A stretch of DNA of 64,000 nucleotides from Temnothorax longispinosus (GCF_030848805.1 NC_092363.1:5642001-5706000); one strand, 5' to 3'. Shown: positions 12,621 through 25,318, counted from the first letter of the stretch. Program-made: numbers and translations. The notes: generated by a model not told the origin, from the letters alone.

Positions 12621-14370
12621 CATTCCCTAATCAAGTTCTATGACGTGAGCGCATTTTTGACTCGCGTAAAACAATACATAGATCTCGTATACATAATGCA
12701 GTACTCTCAGGTAATCGACCGACGAAACTTCGTCCAACGCGGTTTTTCCTTTTCCCTTTCCCCATTTTATACGCGACATAGCCTCTTCGGCGTACTCGAT
12801 CCCCAATCTGCGTATAAATATACATACATTCATCCGCGGATTAATGAATATTGATGCACCGAGCGCGCGTCACGCGCGTAGATAACGCGAAAACCAAAAA
12901 TAACTGCGGCCGGAATGCGCGAGCGCCAAAGAGCCGCCACGTGCGACACGTGGAGCGCGCGCAGAAATGCGTTTCGCGAGAGAGTTTGCGTTGTACGTAC
13001 ACTTTTATCTCTCGGGTGGCGCTTCACGCTCTTTACGTCGCCGCTGCAACCTTTAAAATTGCACGTTGCACGACATGAAAAGCGTAGATTTATTTTCTAC
13101 CACCGCACACATCGTCCCGACGACCCTTTCGTGTCGGTTGTACCGCCGCGCCGTGCCTCTGGTCGCTGCACCCTCTCCGCAACCATGCAAACACCGCGCG
13201 ACCGCAGTTTCCCTGACTTGGTTAAACAATTCTTTCGTTTTTCTCTTCGATAAAAACTCGGCGACGCTGGAAACAGATAATATCTCCCGGGCGTGCCGGT
13301 TAAAGCGCGTGGATATTGTTTTCTCAGCGGAGATTTACTGCTGCTACAACGTCACTATCGTAGAAAATGCTCTTGTACTCGGTCGAACGCGATGCATTCG
13401 AATGTCACAGTATTAATATACAATATATGCATAACGCGAATAATGTGAATGTATAACAGAGAGAAAGAAATAACACATAAGTATTTTAAATACGCGGTGC
13501 AAACAAAAGATTTTAATTCTGCATTCTTCAAATTTCTCCAATCTTCAAATCTTTCGTATAGTAAAATGAAACTTTTCAATTTCCGGTTGAAGTTATCTGA
13601 TATGGTCGTCGCGTACTCGGCAACTCACCTCTTTCAATATCATTTCGTTATTTTCTGCCTTATCGAGCTACGCACGCCGCCGCGCCGGAAAGGATTATGC
13701 AACAGCGTATCCGCGTGCATCGTTCGACGCTAACTTTTTCCCTTACGCCGACCATCTCATCGTCATTGTGTCGCGCCGTAGGAAATGTCGATGCGTGCGG
13801 TCACTTTGCACGAAACGTGTCGCCTGACGCACCGCGTGACATCCGGCGACAGAAACGCGGGACCTCGCCCACCTCCATTATCATGTGCGTAACGTGCGAG
13901 GGAGAGGAAACATCTTTCTGCGTACAATCACTATCCGGCGTGTCTTGTTCCACGGAACCTTACCTGCCTGCCCGCTGAATAAGCAGCTATTACATCGCGC
14001 AGCCGAAGGGGGTTGGCCCCTCGCTCGCTATTTCCTCCACTTTATGGTCTTCGTCGAGCGGTGTGACTTTCTCGCGGAAGTGGTTTTCGAGTGAACGGTT
14101 GCGTATTTTTTTTTAATTTTTTCTTACGAAAGCGATGAGCATACGTGATGGTGCCCACACGCGCTGTCGTCGCCTTCGTCGTCCATTATTACAACGGCCA
14201 CCGCGAATGCAGCGTCTATCGCAGCATATTAATTTGACTTGGCTCGGGAGGGTCAGGCGAAGGATGATTCATGAAAGAAGGCGTCACACAAACCGCCCCT
14301 TGAGTCACGGAATAGATATGCGTGAATTGCAGGTGTTCGTAGAAGAGTGCCGTATATAGATGGACTTTAA
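12621..14370. other. No gene seen; CpG-rich block
   Basis: Starts with the paired E-boxes. Many overlapping open frames of 60-116 codons in all registers, rich in Arg, with no recognisable domain. Confidence 0.6.
12937..12953. promoter_or_regulatory. Paired CACGTG E-boxes with 3-bp spacer (site 1)
   Basis: The sequence CCACGTG-CGA-CACGTGG holds two perfect CACGTG E-boxes at 12938-12943 and 12947-12952. It is also a 7-bp inverted repeat around a 3-bp centre. CACGTG is the core bound by bHLH and bHLH-PAS dimers such as Myc/Max, USF or Clock/Cycle. It sits at the start of a CpG-rich block. The same two-box layout with the same spacing recurs at 16776-16790. Confidence 0.4.
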
Positions 14371-15192
14371 GATACGTGTCACGCATAAGATGATTTATTG
14401 GAATATTAAATCCAAATCGCTGTAAATGGATTGCCCTGGATTATTTTGGAGAACGCTGAGTATTCTTCGGCTTAATATATCTTCATGCTTTACCTACATT
14501 TCGTCGACTTACTTTTAGTCAAATAGGTTGATGCAGCTCGACATAGATAGAAGATCACAATGGCGCAGCGTAATTAAACTCGCGCTTTCTCGCTTTCAAT
14601 ATGTATTAAAATGCGTATCAGAAACAGGCGATACTCGTTGTAGCAACACATTTCGCTTACTTCCTGCGTGTCAACCCTATCCAGGGCGCGTGTGAGTATT
14701 TTCATAAAAGCGCTGTCAGTCATCATTAGCGACGTGGCGGCCAATATCGCGACGCTATTGTAGTCTCGTTTAAGTAATTGTTTATTAACTTATTCCAACC
14801 ATCACGTTGTAATCCAGGTCATCCCTCTTTTCTACACATTCAAACGCGCTTCTTCCTCGGAAGGCAAGATTTAATGAAAGAAGAGCGTTAAACCGGATCA
14901 ACGTCAATTATCGGCACTTAGGGCATTACGTTTTCTACGAACTTATTATGAGAAAAAATTTTAAATCAAGTGAGAGAGGATGTAATTTAGAAATCAACAA
15001 CTCGGTATATCTTTGTAAAAGTAAAAAATAAATTTCAATAGATTGCTATGCTGTTATCATTAAAATGTTATCATTTATATAACGCAAATTAAACTTATGT
15101 TTATCTAAATATTTGCTCAATCTCGTATCGATAAATATTCACATAATTTGCGTCATACACTTTAGTTAGTCTAGTCAAATAATTTTTATTAT

Positions 15193-15217
15193 TAATCGAT
15201 TAATCAATTAATCGATT
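15193..15217. promoter_or_regulatory. Homeodomain-type palindromic array (TAATCGAT/TAATCAAT units)
   Basis: Three 8-bp units stand head to tail: TAATCGAT, TAATCAAT and TAATCGAT. They contain two overlapping TAATNNATTA palindromes (15193-15202 and 15201-15210), the form bound cooperatively by paired-class homeodomains. Bases 15194-15204 and 15207-15217 are perfect 11-bp inverted arms around CA. It lies in AT-rich DNA, where TAAT is common, but the exact 8-bp period and symmetry are not expected from composition alone. Confidence 0.35.
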
Positions 15218-16284
15218 TTGTCGTTAAAAATATTTTTTTAAATAAAGAATTGACGATTAAACACGATATTAATTATAAATGAGATGTTGTAAGTATGTCT
15301 ATAGTGAGTTTTACGAAGATAAAGGAATTTCATGAAGCAATATGACATATTGAGTATAATATGCAAAAATAGAAAGTAAAAGACTGGCAGTAACTCTCCA
15401 TACTTTCGGCCTACACTGTCCATTGTCGTGCACTTCATCCACCAGCGCGACGACAGGGTCGTTCTCCGCGTAATCGAAAAGTGATTAACGGCCAATTGTT
15501 TTTCTGACAAGTCGACGAGCGTGTCATCCACCATTGCCGCTCTGTCAATCTGATTACAATGTAACTGTCGATCAACCGATTTCCCTCATTAACCATATCC
15601 TAATGGTCCGTGCACGTGCCATGCGGGAGGCATGATAATCGAAGGACTGACCTGCCCGGAATAGCATCGAACCGTAAGCATTTACTCCGAGTTTGGCCAG
15701 ATACTATCCAAGCGTGTTCTACGAGCTATTCAAAATTACCGGATAGCAGATAATTACTTGAAAAACGATTACTAATAATTCGCCGAATTACGGCAATAGT
15801 TTGCCTTTTTCTAGTTTGCATCATTTTAACAATTTTAATGATGGAAAAGTATTGAATCAAAACTTTAATAAAACAGTCATATAAGCTACATGCAAAATAA
15901 ATTCTATATCTATAGATATCTTATGCCACGTACATGTATAATTGTTTATATGTGTATATATATACGTACGTTAATTGATTGTACATAAGTATACATATAA
16001 CTCTTTCAGATTTATTTTATTCGTGGTTTTCCCATAGATCGAATAACTTCTATCTTTATCAACGAGTAAACTGAAAATGTATTGAAAGCCATGTACATAC
16101 AGCTGTACAATATATCAAATAATCAATGCAAACGTATCCGAAAAAATAATAGAATACCTGCGCTGCATATTGAACTTATTTCAACAGTTTATTGATTCGT
16201 TGACGAGAGTAATCGAGCACGCTGTCTGCTCTCGATATGCGACAATAACGATAGGATGCATATAAATAATGGTAACATTGTACA

Positions 16285-16308
16285 TACGAGAGAATATTGT
16301 CTCTCGTA
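16285..16308. repeat. Inverted repeat TACGAGAGA/TCTCTCGTA
   Basis: Perfect 9-bp arms around ATATTG, in AT-rich DNA 5 bp after a TACA. Function unknown. Confidence 0.75.
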
Positions 16309-16775
16309 CAAAACGGACGGTAAAAAAGGTTTATCAATTTGTTGGTTTCAATCGCATATTAAAACATCATACTTAAGATTACTTTGTTAGTTAATATTTA
16401 AGAGATTATTTATGTCGCTAATTTATCAATATGTCTAGCTATGTTTTTAAATTGTACGTAAAAGTATTGTTGCGTTTCAAATAGTGTGCTGTCATAGTAT
16501 TATAAATATTTTATTGAATATTTATGTATCTATTCTTTTCAAGTATTGAACATATCCTATACGTAATCTGTACATGCGTTGCTCAGAATCTGTTAAGCCA
16601 CTATAATGGCCGTTCCGAGTTCTAATTCCGAACTGCATCTATACGGGTAGGAGGAGGTGAGAGGAGGAGGAAGTCAATCAACTGCTAATTAGTAGCTGGT
16701 GGACGGGCATAACCTTATCGGCCGCCGAAATGCTCGCGATGCGCACGGTCCTTCATCCGGGATGCAGATAGAAGC

Positions 16776-16790
16776 CACGTGGCGCACGTG
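16776..16790. promoter_or_regulatory. Paired CACGTG E-boxes with 3-bp spacer (site 2)
   Basis: Two perfect CACGTG boxes (16776-16781 and 16785-16790) are separated by GCG, the same 9-bp register as the pair at 12938-12952. They lie in an isolated CpG-rich block of about 350 bp (16581-16930) surrounded by AT-rich DNA, next to (GGA)n-type sequence at 16645-16671. About nine other CACGTG cores in the window occur singly. Confidence 0.4.
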
Positions 16791-18081
16791 CCAACAATTA
16801 ATAATCGATTCAAACAGGAAGTTCCGTCGATTGGGCACGTCCGACCGTGACAGCTTCCTTCGCTCTTTATCGGATAATCTACGCGAACTACTTTGCGAAA
16901 CTTCTCGCTCCCGGTGATCTTTATGTAAATTGAATCCATGATAAGTTTATATATTAAGGCCATCCGCTTTATCGTGATTGATTTTCGTAACATTTCTGTA
17001 ATATAATACAGATATGTCATAAAAATGATAATATATCGAGAAAAAACTCTACTTTTTACTTTTTATATAGTACAAGTTCTCGATAATTATTGATCAGCGT
17101 ATCGGAGTTTTATGCAGCTATATTGTGCAGTGTCAAAAGTCACAAATTTTGTAAAGCGTTTTATTGTATCTCTTTATAAATTATATCTTGAAAGGTAATA
17201 TATGATTGCTTTATAAATATTATATCTTCAAATATTACTGTGCAGATATCAAAATGAATCAAATAGAGGATCTTATATGCTTAGATGATATAATTTATGC
17301 GTCAAAATTCACGTTGAATAATACAAAGCAATAATTTTCAAGAATTCGAGGTTTTGAAAAATCTTATCTTGCAGAGTCCGCGTCCGTCAAAAACGCTCAC
17401 GATTTTTACGCGAGTAACAGCGATGGGAGGCGTGCTTTGACGTTTACGTTTCGGAATGCGTTCCTGCAGGGTAACGATGATTTACGTTTCGTTGGGAAGA
17501 CGGATCTCCCGTCCGTAGAAAATGAGCGCCCGACAGAAATGTCCCGTAATAAACGTCCCGCGTTAAACGCGGCGACGGTCACTTATACCGTCAGCATGAA
17601 TTATCCGCGGATCACGTTACAGGGCGTAAGTCAGCTACCAAGTCGGCGTGCGTCCATTACCACGCTGCCATTAAAGCGTTGTTTACGAGCGACGATCAAG
17701 TTCTGTTAACATCCGCCATAATTGATCGTACGTAAAAACTGCGAGGGAATACAACGGTCTTTCTCGCGGGTGCTTTCCATCCAAATAGTTTACTGGCCGG
17801 CTAAGATGTCAAACACCCGCGCTGAGAGGCTCTCGCGGGATTGATTTTCAGACGAAAGACAAAATTTCCGAGACCGATCGCCGAGATAATTTTCAGCGAC
17901 CCTTGCAATCTCTGCTGATCGTCGAATCGAGCCGTGTCTCGATAAAAATCGTGATCTCGCTCGTCATGTCGCGGGGTTTATTAACGGAATTGGAAAGCCC
18001 TCGGAAATTACGGCATCGTTAGAGGCGTGCTCCCGCGGCCTCCAATCTGGCGGTAAATGACGACATAGTCCAGCATACTGA

Positions 18082-18090
18082 TCAAGGTCA
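18082..18090 (+). promoter_or_regulatory. TCAAGGTCA monomer nuclear-receptor site
   Basis: TCAAGGTCA is a perfect match to the extended half-site used by FTZ-F1 and ERR type receptors. A 9-bp exact match can occur by chance in a window this size. It lies 47 bp from the 14-bp palindrome at 18137-18150 inside a CpG-rich block. Confidence 0.25.
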
Positions 18091-18136
18091 AAGATCTTGA
18101 GAGACGAGAGGTTGCAACGGGGACAAAATAATAATG

Positions 18137-18150
18137 GGCGGATATCCGCC
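18137..18150. repeat. Perfect 14-bp palindrome GGCGGATATCCGCC
   Basis: Self-complementary without a spacer, in a CpG-rich block, 47 bp from a TCAAGGTCA site. Confidence 0.85.
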
Positions 18151-18893
18151 GACTGAAATACCTGCAGCGTGGAAAGACGCTGATGAGACATAATCGGGGG
18201 TTATGGAATTTAATGAATCCTTTCGTGAGAGTGCACAACGTTCTCCGTAAATCCAGACTAAATCCGTAACAATAGTCACATTGTTCAAATCGATGCAATA
18301 AACCGATATTGGAGCTATGACTGGATACAATCTCCACTTGAGAGCGCATGCATCAGCGATTTGTCGTATTTCTTTCCTCAATGGCAACAAAAACGTCGTT
18401 GATATGCTGCTGCTTATTGTTCGACGGGAATATTTAAAACTTGTCAAACAATTTTGAACTAAATAATAATTAACTAACTAAGAATTACGTTATAGTAATA
18501 TCACGTTATATAACAATATGTAGCCTTTATCATTAAACTTTAAACGAGTTTATAAAATAAATTAAGAGAAAGAATGTCCAACCGCGCGCGCGTGGCACGT
18601 TTATGAAATTAAAATTCAATACGCCGCTCAAGTCGTTCTCAACAGGTTTTTAACGATCCTTTCGAGAAGCGAGAAGCGGATGTGGAACGTAATGTCTCTT
18701 GGTTCGCACCCGAGCATGACGCGACGCGACGCCTCTGATTTATCGCTTTGGCACCTCGGGCATCTACGTCTCGGGCGATTATGGTAATTACGGTTGTTAC
18801 CAGGTAATTCGATGATCGAAAGACCCGAAGCCAAACGTGCTGCTATCTGATGCACGACTCCGCGGAAAGTCTCTCTTTCGCGTATCGAGCGTT

Positions 18894-18939
18894 CACGAGC
18901 GAGCTCGTGCGATAGCTCGTTCGCTCGCTCGCTCGCTCA
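18894..18939. repeat. CACGAGC/GCTCGTG inverted repeat followed by (CGCT)n
   Basis: A 7-bp inverted repeat at 18894-18909 is followed by tandem CGCT units at 18922-18939. The CGCTCG-type units are complementary to the left arm, so several alternative pairings are possible. Confidence 0.7.
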
Positions 18940-19020
18940 CCCGCTCGGAGAAGCGGAGAGCCAGAGATGCGAGCGGACGCGAAAAAACGAGTATAGCGAT
19001 TCTGTGCGCACTGGTGCGCC

Positions 19021-19049
19021 AGAGAGAGAGAGAGAGAAAAGGAGAGAGA
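19021..19049. repeat. (AG)n tract
   Basis: 29 bp of purines, mostly AG units, at the end of a CpG-rich block. Confidence 0.9.
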
Positions 19050-20850
19050 TTTATCGCCCGGTTCTTAAGATATGGAAGGCGGAGGAACTTATTTATGGAG
19101 TGTATATGAGAACGGAATCAATATCGGGGAAATATAACCGGCGCGTGAGATAGCTAGTATATGTAGCGCTTCAAATTTTTCATCAGTGGCCCGGGAAAAC
19201 GTCGAACAGCCGATAAAGCACCGCAGCTGTTGTGATTAGAATGATGTACGCAACGATGTCGACCAGTTATTCGTATAGCTCAATAGACACGTCTGATGGC
19301 GCAGATCTTTAGAAAAATGACGTTGAAGTCGGTAGAATATGATAAAATTTAATATGTATTTCAGATTTAAATGGAATGTGTCATATGTCACTACTCACAG
19401 ATCCCCTTCTTGCGATACAGCTACAGCGGTTGAGATAAAAACTTTTATACTAGATTTTTAAATAAGTCGACTAGAACTGTATTAATAACATTGCTTCAAT
19501 CCATCCCTCTACAGCAAATGTATAACAGAATAATAGAAAATATATCCATCTTTAATAAAAATTTCATCCTTCAAAAAGTCAGCATTGTTAGTGTATTGAG
19601 AAAAGAAGATTATTGAGACAAAAAGAATTATTAAGAGCAACTTGCATTTATATCCGTTCTCGATAAAAACTTCAAAAAATACACTTCAAAAAATAATCAC
19701 CATTGCTGCAAAAAGGATAAAAGTGACTCTCGTTCGTATTATGAGACTCTGTATGAAATTTAAATAAAGTTTGTAGAAGGCTGGTTTTTAAAATTTCACG
19801 TATCTTGATCACATACAAAATAAAGCCTGAGTTATTCATTAAATTTCATTATACAAATGCATGTGTTTAAAGTGTAAAAATGTAGAAATGAGCGCGCACA
19901 CATCAGGTCATACGTATACATAATTTATCTTAAAAATTATAATAATAAAAGAAATAGAAGATTTTGATTTAGCATCTGTATTTTGGGGGATGTATAGTAT
20001 AGATGTATCTTTTTCGTTTCCTTTCACTCGCAACCCTATTTCATTAGCAATTCAGGACCCCTACTGTAATGACGTAACGGCAATATCCCTCCCGGAGTTG
20101 TACGCTAATTTTTTGCCTTGAATATCCGTTCACTCTCTTTCAAATCTACGTACAGGCAAGTTTGTCGCTTTGACCTTTCATAGATTCTTACAACCTTCTT
20201 TGAGCTCTTCAGCGCGAAAGAGGGAAAGAGTGAACTTCAGGGACGGAACTTTTGGAAGTCGAACTGGTCGAGTACACTGCCGGCTTCCAGCGAATTCTCG
20301 ACGGCTTTGTCGGAAATCCTAGATATTGGAAAAGGACGGGACGTATCGTGAGAGGATTCGATCCGCCATCCTCGAGCGATCTAACAGTTGCAAATTCTAT
20401 CTTGTGTCATTCCTGAACACAAAATTCTTCAGAGGATGGTCTCAATTGATTTTTCTTTTCATAGCATTTGACTATTAAGTTATGTCGCATCGAACGTTCA
20501 TGAAGACCTATCAATACATATACTACAATCGTTTATAATTAATCAGATTTCATGTATATATATGTATTATTTATTATACATCATCTATAATATCTATATC
20601 ATTTAATACTAATATATGCAGTAGTAATGTCTTTTTTATCTAATTTAATAATTTGAACACTGAATATTAATAATTTGATTTTAATGATCTCTCCGATATA
20701 GTTCTCTCAATAAAACAAAAATATCTTTATGAGAAAATATTCACATGAAATTTCTTAATTTTTAACGCTATGTACATAATTTAATTGACGTCATAATTAA
20801 ATAACTGATAATAAAATTAATCGATACTTTAACAATAATTCGTGCAACAT

Positions 20851-22190
20851 CACTATTACAATGACGTGACAAGCAGCGGATAATTTTCATCGCTTCGATC
20901 ACGAAAAACATTTATTGTATGCGACAGGGACAAAGAAAGCGAGAGAATGTTAGGCAACTAACTCTATTCGATTGAAAGGTTGGACAGCCACACAATGAAA
21001 CGGTCGGTTATCGAGATGGCTCACCATAAACTAGAACGCGTGTTACCCCGAGTACGAGCCAAAACTCGGCGGTAAAATAACCGTACGAAGGCTCGCGTAT
21101 ACGTCCCTCTCTTTTTAGCTTTTCGCCGCAACATTATCCGTCTGCCTTCCCCGCTCCGTTTGGTTGCTCCCTTTGGATGCTACGCGATCGACCAGTGACC
21201 AATATCGGTCGGTTAGGATGTAATAAACCCTCGGGCGTCACAGATCATCCCTCCTGCCGCCCGTTATTGAGGTAATATTATGTGACACGGTGTACTCCGG
21301 CATATGCGTCCCGTAAAATAGCACGCAAACGCGAGATGTGCGAGTCTGTATACGAAAACGAGCAACGTAATTCACCAGGACCAAAGAGTAGAAGCCGACG
21401 TCATGGCCAAACTGCATAACGTTTCACGTTCAGCGGTTGATTTAATCGCGTGAGTCCGCAGCAAAGCAAATTCCCGTTACCACTGGCACGACACGGCCAT
21501 TGAGACCGATGTAAAGTCCCTTTAGCTTATCCATACAACATTGACATCTTCTATTGAAACTACTAAACCCTACGCTGAGAAAGATATCATATCTCTCATT
21601 GCATTATAATCCACTTAACTTTTCACATAAGAGAACGTATGTTATTTTGATTTATGATAATCATAATTTATTAAAAACGAGTTGTTTAAAGTACTTAAAA
21701 TAATTATTTTTTATTTTTTATTAATAACAAAAGTATTTTGCAAGCGTATGTATATATTTAAATAAATTATGACACATTATCTAAATATATAATAATACTA
21801 AATGCAGTAAAAATTATAATGAAAAAAAATTATCCTCTAGATAGGTTACATATCAAATACATGTGATACCAAAATGGATAGTAATAGTTTTTACAAATTT
21901 GAAACAATAAGGCGAAAATTGAATCATGTGTATTATCATATTGTAGAATTGATGCAGTATAATAATATTGCATTGATTAAATTGATTTTGACTTATCGTT
22001 AGACATGGAATTATTACATATTATCAATTATTTTTAGCAGATCTTACCTTGAAATTTTTGCATAGTTCTCAATCCTCCTTGCTCGAAATCATTGTTTAAG
22101 TTAAGGGACGTCATAAATTAATTATATGAAGAAATATAATTTGTCAAAAGTCAGAATATTATATAATATATGATGTATAATTGGAATAAA
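20851..22190. other. No gene seen; CpG block 20851-21560, then AT-rich
   Basis: The block contains no open frame of note, which makes it a cleaner candidate for non-coding regulatory DNA than most. Confidence 0.65.
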
Positions 22191-22481
22191 GTCTCTTCTT
22201 ATAAAATATTTAAGCAAGTTGATTCAAACGGAGAACACCAACACTGCCACTTTCTTCATGAAACTAAACGAACGAACGTCATTGCCATTTTAAGAGCACG
22301 CATACGTCACAGGTCATTTCCCTTCGAACGACTCACGTTTGACGTGTGTATGTCTGTCCAATTCTCAGCAACTTTTGTACAGTTTCGCAAAACTTTTACA
22401 CTTTAACAGAACTTTAAGTTCCACGTCGCGCAATTCTTCAAGGCCACAGCTCGAATCATGTGCCAACAGTTGTCCAACAGA

Positions 22482-22541
22482 GTAACCAAGTTTTATCTTG
22501 GTTGCAGTCGCCGTTTACAGCGATTATTTTACAGCGACTAT
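22482..22541. repeat. Small hairpin plus 14-bp tandem duplication
   Basis: GTAACCAAG (22482-22490) pairs with CTTGGTTGC (22497-22505), with one wobble. Immediately after, TTTACAGCGATTAT (22514-22527) is repeated in tandem as TTTACAGCGACTAT (22528-22541) with one change. Confidence 0.75.
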
Positions 22542-23606
22542 TTGTTGACTAGAACTTGCCAACGAGTTAACTGAAACTCCAACAATTTAAAAATATAGTC
22601 TGGCACATTTGAAGTCGCAGAACATGCGAAGTCTCGAAGTAACAGGAAATTTACAAGAGCAATTAAATTTAATTGGCATTTTTGGAGATGACATGAGTGC
22701 TGCGTGTTTGCTGTACCTATATCTGTTGCCTGCGGCGGACAACTTTGTCGGGATTTTATCAGATGTATTTCTTCAAGTTGACCTCACTACGACTAAATGC
22801 GTACAGTTCAGGTTTGACGCCGCGATAGGTTATTCTGGTTTGCTTATGCGAAACCTGTGAGCCAAAGTGCTCCGATGGCACCCTCCGAAGTGCTTTGCGA
22901 TGAAGACGGGGAAGTGGAAAAGATCTCACGTGTTCGCCTGTCAATATGGCGCTCGAACGGTGCACTTTACGCATACGCTGTTTACTCAATATCAGATTAC
23001 CTTAAGAGATGCAGCTCTGCGAGACGCTTCTTTCCGTCTTTGCGCAAATCACTTAAGTATGTGCTATGTGCGATACGCAGGATTGTCGGGTATTAATAAC
23101 TCCGATATTCGTGGTATACCTTTCACACTCATCGGACTGACTGTACGTTGACGAAAACGACGTTTGTAGAATTTCTTTTCTTAAAATAACTTGTCAAGAT
23201 TACCGCGGCGCACGTGTGTACTTAGCAAGTCTGTCACATACAACGGTAGCAAAGTTACAACTAATAAAATTTTCTACGGTGTGTTAATCATTGCTTTTAC
23301 GTTACGAATCGTATATTCTCCGAGAAAAGCGATCGCGAATTGTTGTAAAAGTGAAAGGACAATAACCGAAAAATTGCGTAAGAATCGGCGACGTTCCGTT
23401 GGTAGGAAAACTCGCCAAGGTCGAGTGCGAATCGCGGAGTCCTCTGGACTCGACTGACGGCACGAGCGGGTCATGGCAGAGCCGTTGGGTGCAAAAGGGG
23501 TGTCGGGAAAGGGGGGAGCGCAATGCCACCCCAAGATAGAAGGAGAGAAAGAGGGTGGCTGCGAGAACGAGAGCATGAGCGAGAGTTGAGGGAGGGTGTT
23601 GGACGC

Positions 23607-23621
23607 GCCGCCGCCGCCGCC
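23607..23621. repeat. (GCC)5 repeat
   Basis: Five perfect GCC units in a CpG-rich, purine-rich block. Confidence 0.9.
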
Positions 23622-25244
23622 TTGACGCTGTTTCCGTGGATATCTACTTTCTACAGCGCGAGAAAGTCGCGGGGAAACGAAGGTGGTATGCAAAGAAGTC
23701 ACCGCGGCAAAGGACAATCGGTACAGACGGAAGATGATAGGATGCCAACTCTATCCTTTATTCGAAGTTCCCAAGGAAGTAAGTGGAAATCGTGGGTTGC
23801 CATTCGCCAAACACGGACGTTTTGCGCCGTGTAGTATCTCGATATTCGAAATTTTCCCTCTTTGTCGAGATATACTTGCGCTTTTTCATCTTACAGTAAA
23901 TCGCGTATTCCTCTACATAAAACTTTGATCCGTCAGTGGAATATTGTCACTTAAATTTGCCCGATAAATGCATGACATTTATCGTTAAATGGATAACCGC
24001 GAGGAGATATTAAAGATGTAATACGCAAAAAAATGCGCGTTGTTTGACGATGACCACATACGACAATGGAAACTAGTTGAGCTAAAAATACGAGTTATAT
24101 TATATTATAAAGATTAAACGGCCACGTCCATCTTCAAATTCCTGCAACTAAAGATAAGAATTTATGTTACATAACTAAGTGCATATCGCGACGAAGAACG
24201 ATGGGTGGCGGAACGAAATGGAGGCGGACAAGATAATTATTTTTATCGGCATCGAAAGAAGAATTGCAGTTTCGCCGGAGAATCGAGCCCTACAGGGTTC
24301 GGAGGAAAGGGAAAGGTACGGCTCCGGCAATTCTCCATCCACTTGGTGCGTGTCCCTTTCCTCATCCTTCGCGCTGGCATCCCTTCTCCCTCCATTAGCA
24401 AGCGCCGCGACGAAAAGGGAGAAATTAAAGCGAAAATAAAGCGGAAGGCAAATAAAAATAAAAGTCCTTTCCGCACTGTTGGGTCAGGTTGGACTGGTAC
24501 CGACGTAGCGGCACAGCGGCAGCTGCATGCACGCGGGACTCTGGAATAGTTTCATTTACCTACCCGTAATTTCATAGCCTTTCCAACCTCTCCTGTCTCC
24601 TCCCGCCCTCCAAATGCGTCCCCGTGTGGTACCGACGAGGAAACTGCGATCCTACCGCTCGTGCTCTTCGCCCCTATCTCTCGCTCCGGTCCGTCAAATA
24701 TCTTTGTTTTATTGTACCTCTCCCGGAAGTGAAATTCGCATCCAGGGAAAGCGCCGACTGCCGCAGTTCCTCATAATTCGATTCTGTGAGGCACCAGTCG
24801 CCGGTGAACGCGAATTTTCGCGATTTCGCGTTCGAAATTTAGCTAAACAACCCACGCATTACGACGGATACGAAATAACGATATTTAACATAGCGCACAG
24901 AAAGCAACGTGACTTTGTTTATATTAGTATAATAAGAGATCAGAGAGAAGAGTTTGTATATATAGCAGCTAGAATAATTATCATAAAATATCGATAACTT
25001 TCAATTTAATGAATCGTATTTATGCACTTGTAAATTAAGTCATTTATATGTATTAATAAATCGCAAAAAAGTATCTTAAATATATTTCATTATTACGCAA
25101 ATAAAACATTTTATACTAATAAAGTGGTAAACGTGTTAAATCTTGATGAAATTTATCCTGTCGCGCGCATTTCTGACACGTGCAATTCTCATTTATGTAT
25201 GCATAATTGAATAGCTTCCATCAAGATTCTTTCTACACATACAC

Positions 25245-25247
<3 letters not shown>

Positions 25248-25281
<34 letters not shown>

Positions 25282-25284
25282 GCG
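25248..25284. repeat. (AC)16 microsatellite ending in CGCGCG
   Basis: A perfect AC run is extended by a CGCGCG end, so the whole stretch alternates purine and pyrimidine and is Z-DNA prone. A second (CA) run lies at 25319-25333. Confidence 0.95.
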
Positions 25285-25318
25285 AATATGACAGATTGAA
25301 ACAAACAAAATGAACAGT

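Larger units (their letters stand above)
14371..16580. other. No gene seen; AT-rich
   Basis: Holds the homeodomain-type array and the 9-bp hairpin at 16285-16308. A minus frame (15238-15534) begins plausibly but continues into AT-rich DNA with no signature. A GTGAGT donor-like site at 14691 has only a short open frame before it. Confidence 0.6.
16581..18440. other. No gene seen; two CpG blocks in AT-rich DNA
   Basis: Block 16581-16930 carries (GGA)n-type sequence (16645-16671) and the second E-box pair. Block 17371-18440 carries the TCAAGGTCA site and the 14-bp palindrome. The flanks are AT-rich. Confidence 0.6.
18441..20850. other. No gene seen; CpG block 18580-19300, otherwise AT-rich
   Basis: No frame of note beyond 90 codons. 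19321-20000 and 20400-20850 look featureless. Confidence 0.65.
22191..24900. other. No recognised gene; long CpG-rich region
   Basis: Overlapping frames up to 147 codons (minus 23274-23717, Gly- and Pro-rich around a GCC repeat). The 11-mer TGGTACCGACG occurs at 24495-24505 and 24627-24637. Confidence 0.55.

Noticed and set aside
14620..14696. Possible exon before a GTGAGT donor at 14691
   Set aside because: Only about 23 open codons after a weak AG; such combinations recur throughout the window by chance.
23274..23717. 147-codon minus-strand frame
   Set aside because: Gly- and Pro-rich around a GCC repeat, overlaps open frames on the other strand, no signature.
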